Part shown: one piece after another, positions 21,359 to 32,573 of the stretch
Layout of the letters: each line of letters starts with the position of its first letter
Position numbering within the stretch: the first letter of the stretch is position 1
NCBI GenBank assembly: GCA_000827265.1
Contig: KN834766.1
Location: forward strand, 243,061 to 307,060
Length of the DNA stretch: 64,000 nt
Direction of reading: 5' to 3'
From: Collybiopsis luxurians FD-317 M1
Lineage: Eukaryota > Basidiomycota > Agaricomycetes > Agaricales > Omphalotaceae
Notes under the pieces: generated by a model
Database searches by the model: none
Told to the model about the DNA's origin: nothing
What the model saw: only the letters and a program-made list of their open reading frames with translations
Position numbers and translations under genes: made by a program

Positions 21359-24211
21359 TCAACCACTGATTCCTTCCCAGACATCGAGTGCGGCGCAGTC
21401 TTGTAAGGCGCGGGCAGGTTCCCAAGAATCGAAATCTGGGCCATACCCTTTCCATCGTACAAGGTACCGTTTACCGCAACCGACCTTGCGTTCATCCAAG
21501 ATTCAGTCAACTTCCATTTCTTTGAGGCCCTCGGTGGTCACAATCGGTGGAGGGCGGGGGTGCTCTTGTAAGGGGAAGAGTTCGGCATCATTTTCAATGT
21601 AGGGCTTCAGTTCTGATATGTGAAATGTAGGGAAAATGTTGAGATGCGCAGGGAGGTCAAGTGTGTATGTCGAGAACTCTGGGTGGCAATCAGTAATGAT
21701 ATATGGACCATCATAGCGGGGGAAAAACTTAGCCGCTCGTTTATCGCCTTTCCGTTTGTATTCATTCTTCCGATGGAGCGTCCGCAGGAGGACTTTGTCA
21801 CCAGACTTGAGGTCGGGGTTAGGACGCCTTTCGCGGTTATGAGCGCATGCTTGGGAGATTTTGGCAGAGAGAAGTGAGTCCTGAGCCTCGAGGATGTCGA
21901 GTTGGATTTGTTGGAGAAAGCCATGGGCATCGAAATCTGCTGGAGGACTGTCAGAAGGGAGTGATGGGATGAGAGGCGGAATGATGCATGGAGAGAAGCC
22001 ACTGCGAAGCTGGAAGCCCGAGAATCCTGTAGAAGAATTAACACTGTTCATGATCTCAAAACGAATACGAGGGAGAGCACATTTCCAGCCCTTTTGATTG
22101 CGCTGGACGTGATACTGAAGCATCTGGACTATTGTCTTATTGGATCGTTCACTGGCACCATCAGACTCAGGGTGGTATGCCGTAGACATGCGCAATCGAA
22201 TGCCAGACAGTTTGCGAAGTGATTCCCAGAAGGATGAGACCCATAGGCGGTCCCTATCGCAAACAATATCATTGGGTAACCCATTCTCACAGTACCAGTG
22301 GTCGAAAAACAGCTGGGTGCAGTCTTGTGCTGAGAGATCTGTCTGACAAGGAATGATTCGGAGATCGGCACCCAGGCGGTCTGTGATGGTGAGTATACAA
22401 TTGCAGCCTCCATCTTCAGGGAGAGGACCAACAAAGTCCATGGCAATAGAGGCAAAACGCTTATCTGGTACAGGAAGAGGGTGAAGGGGACCGGCCTTTT
22501 TCAGGGTTGAAGACTTGTAACGCTGGCAATCATTGCAACCAGGGACATAGGCCTTTTCCAGATCGCGACGCATGTTAGGCCAATAGTAGCAGTCTCTTAA
22601 GGCGGCATAAGACTTGTTGAAACCGAAGTGACCAAGGGAATCATGGGCAAGGCGGAACAGGTCCTCGCAGATTGAGCCATAGCGTGGGATGATAAGGCAG
22701 TCGCCGATGTACCAGAGGCTAGTGAGGGCATTGAAACGAATCAAGGGCATACTGGTGGTTAACAATTGCAAGTCTTTGCACCACGGGTCCACCATGTAAC
22801 CCGCACGGATGTCATCTAGAATGCTGGAGTCGGCTGTAACTTCTAATGTAGCTGCAACAGGGGTAGGAGGGATGGGTGGGCAGCATTCAGCGAGGTGGTG
22901 GGCAACTGACCAGGATGAGTCAGGGCAAACCAGGAGGATCGGGAGGTCATCGTCTTCATCCTCAGGGCAGAATGCATATGGGTGGCAGGCAGAGGCGAGT
23001 GCTTTGTCAGTAGTTTCCACAGGTCGAGACAATGCATCAGCCACAGAGTTCCGGTCTCCAGCGACATAGACGATCTTGCAGTCAAACTGGGAGAAGAATT
23101 CCATCCAGCGAGCCTGTCGGCAGGAGAGATCTGGTTGTGAGTGGAAGTTCTCCAGTGTCTTATGGTCAGTGACAATAACGAAAGGCACACTGAGTAGGTC
23201 GCAACGCCACTTTTTAAGTGCACAAATGATGGCGAGCAGTTCCTTTTCATGAACAGGATAGTTGAGTTCGGCACCCTTGAAGGTGCGTGAGTTGAAGGAC
23301 ACTGGACGCGCAGTTTCCCAAGTTTCGCCAAAGCTTAGCACTGCACTGGAGCAGCGATCGCTTGCATCAGTTGTAACAAAGATTTTATGGGTGTCGAGCA
23401 GGTCATGGTCTATCACTGTAAGACATTTGCGGCCTGTAACGATCTCCTTGATCTTATCAAAGGCCAATTCATGGATGGGCTCCCAAGGGAGATTGTCCTT
23501 ATCTAAGTCCTTGGTCATTGTGGGCTGCGTCAGGATGTCAGTTTGCTCTGTAAGACGGGGGAGGAAATCGGCGACGTAGCGAACGAGGCCCAAGAAGGCT
23601 CTAAGTTGTTTCAGGGTTCTAGGGGACAGCCATTGCAGAATCCGGTCAACTTTCTTGTTGTCGGCAGCGATGCCATCTGTAGAGATGTGGTGGCCAAGGA
23701 AATCAACTTCGAAGGCAAAGAGCTTGCACTTCTTCGGGTTGCAGTATAGCCGTGCAGCTTTGAGGGCCATGAGTACCAATTCAATGTTGCAGATATGTTC
23801 TTCAACAGAGCTAGACCAGATGATAATGTCATCGACATAGATGTGGCAAATTTTTCCTATCAAATGCCAGAGCGCATTTGTGACACGACGCTGATGGATA
23901 GTGGGCGAGTTCTTTAGACCCTGTGGCATTACTGTCCACTCAAACAGTCCAAAGGGGGTTGAAATCGCAGTGAGTGGGATAGAGTCGTTGTCCATTCGGG
24001 TCTGAAAAAATGAGTCTGTCATGTCAATCTTACCCCAGATTAGGCCTTGCGCGCAATCTGCGAGGATGTCATCAATACAAGGAAGAGGGTGTGCATCTGA
24101 CACAGTGTTGTCATTGAGCTGGCGGTAATCGGTGACCCAACGGGGGAGGGCCGAAGGGTCAGCTTTTGGAATGATGAAGGAGGGTGATGCGAAGGGTGAG
24201 TCAGAGGGTCA
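21359..24211 (-). pseudogene. Pol: reverse transcriptase, RNase H, integrase, chromodomain
   Basis: Same frame as gag. RT motifs are KIDMTDSFFQTRM, MPQGLKNSPTIHQRRV and the catalytic IYVDDIIIWS. RNase H shows FVTTDASDRCSSA and HEKELLAII. Integrase shows the HHCC zinc finger (HDSLGHFGFNKSY...GCNDCQRYK), AMDFVGPLPEDGG, DRDRLW and HPESDGASERSN. After the GPY/F-like end (FHISELKPY) a TGA at 21503-21505 interrupts the link to the chromodomain, which follows in frame as [19 protein letters not shown] and ends at 21359. A second TGA at 24209-24211 lies before PSDSPFASPSFIIPK. The longest stop-free stretch is 24103-21503, 866 codons. Both stops stand where relatives usually have arginine, so CGA to TGA changes are likely. 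Confidence 0.88.
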
Positions 24212-24259
24212 AATCATTCCACTATCAAGACACGACTGGATGAGCGTCTGCCATGCTGC

Positions 24260-25135
24260 TCAGAACTTGCGGGGGCAGCGATACGAACAGGATGCAATAG
24301 TCTTATGTGCTTCTTTCAGCTGAATCTTGGCTGTTACTTCAGTGGGTAGGTCAGAAACATGAGGAATGGGTTCAAAGATGCACCTGTATTTCTCAATCAG
24401 TGCTGCTTCCTTTTCTCTGAGCACATCGATATTAGCCAGTGTTTCAATACGGTGGCGAACGGCAGCAACTACATCAATTCCCGGAGACCAATCACGTTCA
24501 GGAGGGAACTCGGCAGACTGACTAGCGCAGGTATTTTTCAGCTCTGACAACAAGGCTTTCTGGTGCTTGCGGTTGCAGTGCTCGATTTTGGTCAGATCAG
24601 CTTTAAGAGTGACAAAGGGTTTCAATTCATAAGAACAAGGAGTGACAACAGGAGGGGGGTGCAGAATATCAAAACCGGATGGTTTGTGGGTACAAGTATG
24701 GGAATGATAGTCGACTACAAACTTGTTATGTGAGAGCCAAGGTAATCCTAGGAGTAGCTGGACACAGAGCTCTGGAGCTATAATAAAGGGAACAGAATGG
24801 GAAGTGAAATGACCGTCGGGGGAGGAGACAACAACATTGACATATTCAGACAAAAGGGTACGATCCTCTCCAGACTTGGTGAAAGCTGCAGAAACAGGAA
24901 TTGGTGAGAGTAACTTCTTGCGAGGGAGTCCAAGACAGTTTACAAGGTCTGGGTGAATAAGGGCAAGGTGAGCACCATCATCAAGAAGGGCGCGGACAGA
25001 TACAGGAAAAGGGCTTTTTGGCCCAGAGACATGACATGCCCAACAAAAATGGGGAACAGAGTGGGGAACTGGAGACGGGGTGCTTACCTCTTCCTCAGAG
25101 TCAGTGCCATCGCCAAGAACAGCGCTTGGGAACAT
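24260..25135 (-). pseudogene. Aspartic protease region and start of RT
   Basis: This continues the gag frame after the TGA at 25295. The retropepsin-like site reads VRALLDDGAHLALIHPDLV, with DDG in place of the usual DSG or DTG. LGLPWLSHNKFVVDYHSH follows, typical of the protease C-terminal part in fungal Gypsy elements. The segment ends in the RT N-terminus at CPRKF followed by TGA (24260-24262), where relatives continue directly into the palm domain. Functional readthrough of four stops is improbable, so I read this as decay. Confidence 0.8.
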
Positions 25136-25294
25136 GGGCGACGCAGTGTCCGAGGTTTCCGTGATGCTTGCAATGGGCTTTGCCTGGGCTGCCTTCAGTC
25201 CGCGCTGGCGACGGGCCTTCTCAGCATCTGCAGCAGTGAGCCCTTTGTAGCCATCACCCGAGGGAATGGGGAACTCATGGGTCTGGTCGCGACC

Positions 25295-26392
25295 TCAGCA
25301 GGAGACATAGAAGGAGCGGCATTTGAAGCAACCACTATGGGTAGAGAGAAGTTGATGTTCATCAGCAGTCAACAGGGGGAGGCCAACACCTTGGAACCTA
25401 TTCTGAGTGGGTGTGTTCTGGTCGGCGGTGCCACTCGACTGGGAAAGGGAGGAGTGGTTCATTCGCCGTGCGCAGTTTGCATTTGAGCTGGAGGATAGCA
25501 GAGTTGAGGAACAGGAGGAGGAGCGGGAACGAGAAGCGAGGAGCTGGTCAGCCGCAATGGTAACCTGGCGGAGGGCACGGCGGCGAGTGTTGTCAAGGGT
25601 CTCAAGAGCTTTGACAAACTTGGTGAACACCGGGGAGAAAATGGGGTGGTCATTGTTCAGTTCATTGTCAATCTTGCAGTCGGTATACATAGCCATAAGA
25701 GATTCATCGAGACCGTTGATCAGGATCTCTTTCAGACCCTCGTTGTCCTGGTATCGAGAGGTTCCTTTCAAGAGTGCGTTACCAGCAACGATCTGGAGGG
25801 AGAAGTTATAGATGGGGACAGAGAGGTTTTCAGGCATGCGCGAATTATGAAGTTTGCGGTACAAGCTTTCCGCCCAGCCCTTGTCGAGGGCAAAGGTGCG
25901 GAGTTCAAGGAAGAAGGAATCATAACTCAGTCCAACTAGACGGTCGCATTCGGACCCAATCCAGGAGCGAATGCTTTCGTCCTCGAACGTGCCAAGGATC
26001 TTCCTGACCTGGTTGTCGGCGGCAACGCCTTTAAACTCGAAGTAGTTCATGTGGTTATGTCGGACTGCATGGAGAACCTCAGGCGTGCATTTGCCAACAG
26101 ACAAGCAGCCAGGGGCACTGTACTCGTTTGGAGCAGGGACGAGCTTGGCATAAATGACAGAGGAGCTGTTGGAAGACATGGGGACAGAGGATCGGGATGA
26201 GCTATTGAAGTACATGGGATTCTCGGAATCAGACTCGGAGTCAGATTCGACTGCAGTATGAGAGACCGGTGGGCGTGAGGGCGTGGTTGGGGGGGATAGA
26301 GGAGAGGGGAGTGAGGTTTCGGAGAAGAAGGGCAGTTCAGATAGTGTCGAGAGTTGCCAAGCAACACGTCGAGTTGAGTATCTGTTATACAT
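25295..26392 (-). pseudogene. Gag of the Gypsy element
   Basis: 366 codons from ATG 26392 to TGA 25295. The N-terminus is Ser/Pro-rich. The middle has a retrotransposon Gag-like helical region (FEDESIRSWIGSECDRL, FALDKGWAESLYRKL, LNGLDESLMAMY-like ILINGLDESL). The C-terminus begins a CCHC-like zinc knuckle, CFKCRSFYVSC, that is cut by TGA. The frame goes on past the stop without a shift into the protease, so in the active ancestor gag and pol were probably one polyprotein. Confidence 0.82.
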
Positions 26393-26962
26393 GGCGGTTA
26401 CGGGTCAGGTTCAGGGCGAGGCAGGGAGTGGGAAATTATGCGTACACTGTATTAGGCCTTGGAGGAGCCACAATGACAGTTGAACGCAATGACAGGATTG
26501 GGCAGGTTCTGGGAAACGGGACTACGAAACAAGGATGAGCGAAGAGAAGGGGGGAAACGAGGATAAGGAGGGAAAAGGAAAGGAGAGGAAAAGAAAGGGG
26601 AAAAGGTGAGCAGAAGGGAGGTCGTGGAGGATGGAAGAGAGGGAATGAAATCAAATGGGGTGCGAATGACGGACGTGGGAAAAGATTAAATTAAATGTAA
26701 GTGGTATCGATGGTGAGGTAAAAAAAAAAAAGATGATGGATTTAAGTGGCGAGGAAGGTGGGTGACTGATTATTAAACGATGGAAGGAAGATAAAAAGAG
26801 AACGCGAGTCAAGCGAGACCGGGAACCAGCGAGGGCGGGACAGAGTACAGATGCGGTGGGGAGAGGGAAGTAAGGAGAGCGGTGCAATGCACAGGTGATA
26901 TGTACGGTGTATGTCAAGGGGGCAGGCAACAGGTTAGACGTAGAGCGAGGTTCAAAAAAAAG

Positions 26963-27230
26963 TGGAAGCACGCAGGGTGTGCAACACTAAGGGGAACGAG
27001 GGAGGGAGTGATTGGACTCACAATCACACAAGTGAACAGGCAAAACGTCTCTATATGCAGGTATGAAGATGGGGGATGGTGGTGGTCAAGAGGAAAGAGG
27101 GATGTAAGGAACTGGGGGGCATCGATATGAGCTACATGTCCTTATATACCCTAAGCTAATGATGTAGAGTGACGTGAGTGAATGACGTAGCGTGGACCGT
27201 GAATCGGGGAAGCACGTGAGCGTGCTTCCA
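26963..27230 (-). repeat. 5' LTR of the minus-strand Gypsy element, 268 bp
   Basis: Identical to the left LTR except for seven transitions, four of them at CpG positions by my count. It is followed by target duplication ACTGT at 27231-27235. Confidence 0.9.
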
Positions 27231-27289
27231 ACTGTAGCGAAACAGGTTTATGTCGCCTCGGTCGGGCTCAGAACGCCAGTAATTTTCCT

Positions 27290-28981
27290 TTATGTAGCAA
27301 GAAACGAGCAAATAAAATGTAAAAAATCCTGAATCGCTGGCACGAAAGACCTGTCACGTATTATCCTTTCCCTCACCACCACTCGCATGCCCGAGTTCTC
27401 GAAATACCACAACCGCTGATAATCCTCCTTCACCACCGGTGTACATAGATGCAACTCGAGGGAGCGCAAGCACGAAATTCCGATCTCCTCTGCATATTCA
27501 GGATCAGGAATCCATCGCGACGAAACCATTTCAATCAATGATGAGCGAGGAAACTCCTTCGATTGTACCTTAAGCACCAAGGAATGCAGGGAGGGAGTAA
27601 TAGGTTGGAAAGAGGAGTTTAAAGGGCTTGAGTGATATGTGTGAAGACTGTCAATGAGATTTTTGGTTATGGGATGCTCATCATCGCTTGAGTAGGGGTC
27701 TTCAATAGTGAACTGGACAAGAGAGTGTAGCCGCTTGAGGAGATCAACTACGCAGGTGTCCGAGACGGGAAGCTCTTTAAGCTCCAACACCGTCAGACTG
27801 CAGCTGGAGCGCTGTATAAAGGCGGAGACACAGCCGATTGGGTCGAGCCCTTTATCATCTTCCGATTCGTTACCTTTCTTTTCTCTTGGAGAGTCATTAT
27901 GAGCAATAACAAGCGAGGAAAGGTTGGGAGCAGTGAGAAACTCCATCGCCAATTCCAATTCAGGGAATGTGTTTTGTACCAATGAAGGTGTAGTTGCGGT
28001 CTCCCACACGGCATGGACTGTGATCTCTAATGAAGTAATGGGAAGAAGAAGGGGTGAGCGTGGAGGACTTTCAGGGAGTGGGCGTGAAGGACTTTCAAGA
28101 TTCTGATCTGATTCATAGTATTCCCTCAAACCAAGGTGGCTAAGGTTTGGGAACCATACAAGTGAATCGAACAACCCCTCATCGTCAGGACTGAAAGATA
28201 GACTTGTGACATGCTCGACTGGAGGAGGGGTGATAACTTCTGTCAAATATGGAAGACGCGAGTACGTTGAGATTGTACGGAGTTTGTTGGGTAGGGATGG
28301 GATCAGATCAAAATCAATAACATCTTCCGCCCCATTTTCCGAATTGATGGTCAGCGTTTCCAGGGAGAGCAAGGAAACCTGGAGTTCTTGGTCGATGTAT
28401 CCTTCGAGAGTTAGATGGCGCCAGCGGTTGGAGTGTCTAACTAGCCTGGGCAACAGGGGATGCTCTGTGTCTGGGTTCACGATATTCAGGTCGAGTGGTT
28501 GATCTCTGGATCTTTCAAGGAAGATATCCAGGCGCCTTGCCAGTGGAGGAGTGGGTTCTTCTGGATAGCCAAAAGTAATCTCAAAGCTTGACCATACACC
28601 AGCGAAAGAGATGGCCAACTCTCGCCATCTGGAGCAAACAGACGCAATACTGAGTGCAGATGGCAAAACAGTGGCTAGATCATTAGTGTCGCGGGTAAGA
28701 AATATAAAGATCCGCAGTAGAATCTCATTCGGGAGATAATGAATAGGGGATAGTAAGGATGAAAGGACAGTTTTACGGGACCGAAGCCTTTCCTGCTGTG
28801 ATCGAAGAAAAGCGAGTTGAGATTCGAGGGAGGAGATCTGCTGATTATAAGTTTCCAGATCCTTGTCGATATCGTGCATAATTTGAGATATTTCCGAGCG
28901 CTGAGGAATGCCTGGAGACCTCAAACGTTCGCTAATGATTTTTGCACTGATGTCTGCACGAGGCTTGAATCGGTCAGGCAT
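27290..28981 (-). CDS. F-box protein with LRR-like C-terminus (paralog 2), 563 aa
   Basis: A single-exon gene. Residues about 30-70 form a coiled coil (DKDLETYNQQISSLESQLAFLRSQQERL). The F-box-like motif follows directly (SSLLSPIHYLPNEILLRIFIF). Such proteins serve as substrate receptors of SCF ubiquitin ligases through Skp1 binding. The rest is leucine-rich with recurring LTSLSFSP, FPNLSHLGL, PNLSSLVIA and VLELKELPVSDTCVVDLL blocks also found in its paralogs at 12414 and 34427. Its C-terminus is odd. The paralogs end VVVKGKDT, but here a small length change near 27358 shifts the frame to VVVRERIIRD and adds about 20 residues. A Ty3/Gypsy element lies 55 bp beyond the stop. The target protein is unknown. 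Confidence 0.85.
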   Translation of the reverse strand: MPDRFKPRADISAKIISERLRSPGIPQRSEISQIMHDIDKDLETYNQQISSLESQLAFLRSQQERLRSRKTVLSSLLSPIHYLPNEILLRIFIFLTRDTNDLATVLPSALSIASVCSRWRELAISFAGVWSSFEITFGYPEEPTPPLARRLDIFLERSRDQPLDLNIVNPDTEHPLLPRLVRHSNRWRHLTLEGYIDQELQVSLLSLETLTINSENGAEDVIDFDLIPSLPNKLRTISTYSRLPYLTEVITPPPVEHVTSLSFSPDDEGLFDSLVWFPNLSHLGLREYYESDQNLESPSRPLPESPPRSPLLLPITSLEITVHAVWETATTPSLVQNTFPELELAMEFLTAPNLSSLVIAHNDSPREKKGNESEDDKGLDPIGCVSAFIQRSSCSLTVLELKELPVSDTCVVDLLKRLHSLVQFTIEDPYSSDDEHPITKNLIDSLHTYHSSPLNSSFQPITPSLHSLVLKVQSKEFPRSSLIEMVSSRWIPDPEYAEEIGISCLRSLELHLCTPVVKEDYQRLWYFENSGMRVVVRERIIRDRSFVPAIQDFLHFICSFLAT

Positions 28982-29654
28982 GCTGGGGACTATGTCGTAG
29001 ACGAGTGAGTGTTAGTACAGTCTCTACCATTCATAATGCGCGCCCATACCTTCCGGACGAACGCGGTGGTGGTTCAGGACAAAGATTTATCTGGATCACG
29101 TGGATGCGTGAAGCTTTGCGTCACGTCCAGATGTACATGATGATTCCGGTCTTCCTTTTCTGAATCTTCATTTCTGTAGGTAGGCCTAACGAGTGCTCTT
29201 CGTAAGAGGAAGCTTATGTGTTCGAGATATTTTCTATATCAGCTGCGCTCTGGATCAACGTTAAGCTTTCTCTATATAAGCCACATACATATCAGAGGAA
29301 CGGGTATATCGAACACTCGAAAGCAAATAAAATCAGGTCAGCCCCATCCGCCCCGCCTCCTCCCGCCTCCTCCCGATTCCACAATCAGTCTCAGAGCGTG
29401 TTCAAAAAGATCATCAGGCCCGGTAATAAATTTAAGCAACCCCCGGCCTGAACTAACTTCCCTCCCCTCCCTCCCCCGTTCTTCTCGTTCAGCCTGAACA
29501 AACCAGTGTAAATCGGGACACTTGAGAACCAAGCCTCTTCTCACCCGCCCCCGGTCGTCGTCAAAAATAGAACACAAGCCTAACAAGACAAGCCTTTCGC
29601 GCAAAATACCAAGATACCCTGTCCTCGCCTTCATTCCCTCATTTTTCTCCCTCT
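28982..29654. other. Intergenic between diverging 5' and converging 3' ends
   Basis: It contains the presumed F-box promoter and a TATA-like CTCTATATAAG near 29270 on the + strand. The short frames at 29216-29497 have no recognisable motif. Confidence 0.45.
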
Positions 29655-31214
29655 CTACGTCCTCTTCTGGTTCTTACTCCCCTTCGGCCTCCCCCTCGGC
29701 CTCTTCGCAGGCGGTGCAGGAGGAGCCGTCACAGAACCACCCGCCCCTGCCCCCGCCGCATCCGCAGGGACACCCGCCGAAGATTGATCAACCGACGAAT
29801 CCGCAGACCGTTTATTACTACTATTACTCGTGTTCATCGCGCTCGACGGATCACTTGGAGTAACGTGCTGAGCAGACTGCGAGGCGTTTGTATTCGTATT
29901 CGTCGTTGTCGTCGTAGCGCGGAACGAGCTTTGGTAGGTCGCTGGTGTTGTAGCGGTGGTGGTAGAGGTGATGGAGGTATGAGCTGGGGCTGGAGGTGTT
30001 GTCGTGGTAACGGGGACAGAGGCAGTCGCGGTAGTGGAGGAAGTGGTGATTGAAGTAGTGGCAGCAGTGGAATTTCCGTTCAGTCGACGTTCGTTGAGGT
30101 AACTGCGAAGGGACATCGAAGAGAACCATCAGGAGATAGAACGACGTAGGGAACGAGAAACAGAACGCTGACCTGGCTGCCTTTTCGTCTAACATACTCT
30201 GAAGACTCGGTAGAGGAGGTTGACCCAGCTCCGCACGTAGACGGTCAACATCGGCCTTGGCGGTTGCGTACTCTCCTTCTGATAGGGTAGTGATTTGCGT
30301 GCGGAGGTTGGTACACCTAGGTACGAAAGTTATTAAAATAAATTAAAAAATTCACGTTTACGATAGAAGAAACGTACTCTCGTTCCAGGTCTCCCTCCAA
30401 CAAATCGGCCTTATCTCGGTCCTCGTTGACTTGACGCAACGCATTGAGCAAGCGAACACGTTCAGATTCAAGTCTGTACACAAGCACGATAAGCGTGGTT
30501 GAAAAAAAAAAATGAATAAAATCCAGAAAAAATTCAACATACTTGTTACGCTGCTCCCTGACGTCCTGTATACCTTTACTCTTGTGTTCCAACGAAGCGT
30601 GAGCAGATAGGATATGGGCGGTGTGTAATTGCAGCATGAGAGCGTGTTTTCTGGAAGGCATGTGCTTGCTTAAAAGCGTGTAAACGCGAGAAGAAAAAAA
30701 ATCCTTACTTGAGCTCAGCAGTCTTGGCAAGATGAACTAAATCCCGTGTCCAATCCCCAGTAGCTACGAGCGGTCCCGCCGAGGGAGCTGCTGTCGCTTG
30801 GGTCGTAGGAGTTGGTGTGGGGGCTGCGGGGGGAGCTTGCACAGGTGCAGGAGTAGGAGTAGCAGCCGGGCCTGGAGTCATTGCACTCGCTGGGGTGGGA
30901 GTACGAGTGGTTGGAGGAGGGGGAGCGTGATAAGGCTGATGATAGTCATACGCCGGGACAGCGTAATGAATAAATTTTGCAGTAGTGGTATCCTGAGGTG
31001 CTACGGTGGTCATGGTCATGGTTGTAGTAGAGGCAGGAGGAGAGGAGGAAGATGCAGCACTGTTTAAGACAGACTGAGGGGTGGTTGTAATTTTAGGGGA
31101 ACTCGTGGTGGCAGCATTATGTGATGGGTTGGTGGAAGTGGAAGGGACTGTGTAATGGACGTATTGATGGTTGAGTACATTTTGCACAGAATGTGAATGC
31201 GCCTGATGCGACAT
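29655..31214 (-). CDS. AT-hook/coiled-coil protein, low-complexity termini, about 433 aa
   Basis: Five exons: 31214-30709, 30650-30543, 30473-30378, 30316-30173 and 30102-29655. All introns are phase 2 with GT-AG borders. Residues 1-165 are Ser/Thr/Pro/Ala-rich (TPTPAPVQAPP, TPTPTTQATAA). Exons 2 to 4 encode a helical, probably coiled-coil region: LQLHTAHILSAHASLEHKSKG, LESERVRLLNALRQVNEDRDKADLLEGDLERE, then LRTQITTLSEGEYATAKADVDRLRAELG. The C-terminus is again low-complexity and ends in an AT-hook, KRPRGRPKGSKNQKRT, which binds the minor groove of AT-rich DNA. This suggests a nuclear chromatin-associated or transcription-related protein. I do not recognise the family by name. The all-phase-2 intron pattern makes the central exons look like a built-up repeat. 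Confidence 0.75.
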
Positions 31215-32573
31215 TTTTTTCCTTTAATTTTTCTTCTTTATATTCAAAATTAAAATAACGGAGAGAGATCGTCTTGAGTCCCTGGGGTCAATCCGTGAAA
31301 ATGGACAGGAGAAAAAAGGGTCGCGAGGTGACAGAGGGCTCACCCATCACACGTGTACCGTTCGTAATCCAGAGCCGGACCGCTAGGGACCGCACTCGCG
31401 CACCGCGTACGCGACGCAGCTTGAAATTTACAGCTGTACGTCGTGTACTAAGAGTCGATGGTTCAATCCAGCGATCATTCGCAAGGACGGGTCTTGAAAA
31501 TTTTACCTGTGAGGACATATCCGATACCGGTAAATACCACGATATGCGATGCATCAAGCAGGAATGTACCTAACACCCATTAGTCCCACTTCCGCCCTTT
31601 TACCGGAATTTAGTGTCAAAAATCCACTTGGTCTAAAAAAAGGCACCTAATGGTTTTTATGGATATAAAACATCCCAAGATAATAAAATACCTACACATC
31701 GCCGCGCGCCGAGCCTCTGTTGAAACTGTTGAAGTTGATATTCAAGGGATCTGAAATTCTTCCCGGAAACCGGTCGGAAGGTGGAGAGAATGGTCATCGA
31801 CATGATGCAGGTCAATTATTGGAATGGGAACAGCTCAGTAAAGCAATACTCAAAATCAATCCGCGCCGGTTGTTAATGTCACGACCGACGGAGACGCGAC
31901 CTCTTTAGTGCCCATGTAACTTCGGGATGAAAATGATCAATGGGCGTTAACTAGCAGCTTGCATCTTTTTTCTGAACAATCACTACCGCCCTGTTATTCA
32001 AATCTTGTTGGGACTTAGAATGTCTGTATTCTTCCTGTGTAGAATCCGGAGCCTTTCTGACACTTTGTTGATCCTCTGTTGGACAGGAAAGCTTTACAAA
32101 GACTTCAGCAAGTTAAGTCAGTTTGTACCATTTGAGGTAGGTGAGTCGTGACATCCGTCACACAAATGGTGAATGCATTCGCGCCTGGTACAGTAATGGG
32201 AAGGACAAGTGCAACCTTGTTGTCAAACAGCAATCAGATATACTATGATCACTGTTTTGACACTTGTAGTGCCTCTTCTGCAGAAATAAAACCCACATTC
32301 TCCGATTTTCAATAAAATCACTCAAAATAGCTTGAATAAAACAATCAAGCCTTACCCTGCCGTAGACCAGCGATGCTGATCAGTGATATCTAACCTATTT
32401 CGAGCAGATTGAATATATTCTGTTGTTGAGAGCCTCGGCGAGTTGTGCTGCAGATCGGTAGGTAACGGAGATCTCTGCTATTGGACATCCAATGAAATTT
32501 ACTCGCTGCAATTCACACGATTTTGGTAGGTGCTTCTAGGTGCTTCTTCTTCTCTTGACACTCTCCCACCACC
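31215..32573. other. Intergenic, 1.36 kb, probable divergent promoters
   Basis: It lies between the 5' ends of the AT-hook gene (-) and the hydrolase (+). An open frame at 31274-31573 is mirrored on the other strand and has no motif. GGTTCAATCC at about 31460 resembles a tRNA B box, but no A box or cloverleaf goes with it. Confidence 0.5.

Larger units (their letters stand above)
20894..27230 (-). mobile_element. Complete Ty3/Gypsy LTR retrotransposon, 6337 bp, flanked by 5-bp ACTGT
   Basis: Two 268-bp LTRs (20894-21161 and 26963-27230) begin TGGAAGCACGC and end GCRTGCTTCCA. Target duplication ACTGT stands at 20889-20893 and 27231-27235. Between them a single minus-strand frame from 26392 to 21359 encodes Gag-PR-RT-RNase H-integrase-chromodomain. 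The LTRs differ at seven positions by my reading, all transitions, so insertion is fairly recent. The frame has four TGA stops and no frameshift. The element sits about 55 bp beyond the stop of the F-box gene at 27290. Confidence 0.93.

Noticed and set aside
31430..31480. GGTTCAATCC as a possible tRNA B box
   Set aside because: No A box at the right distance and no pairing acceptor stem.
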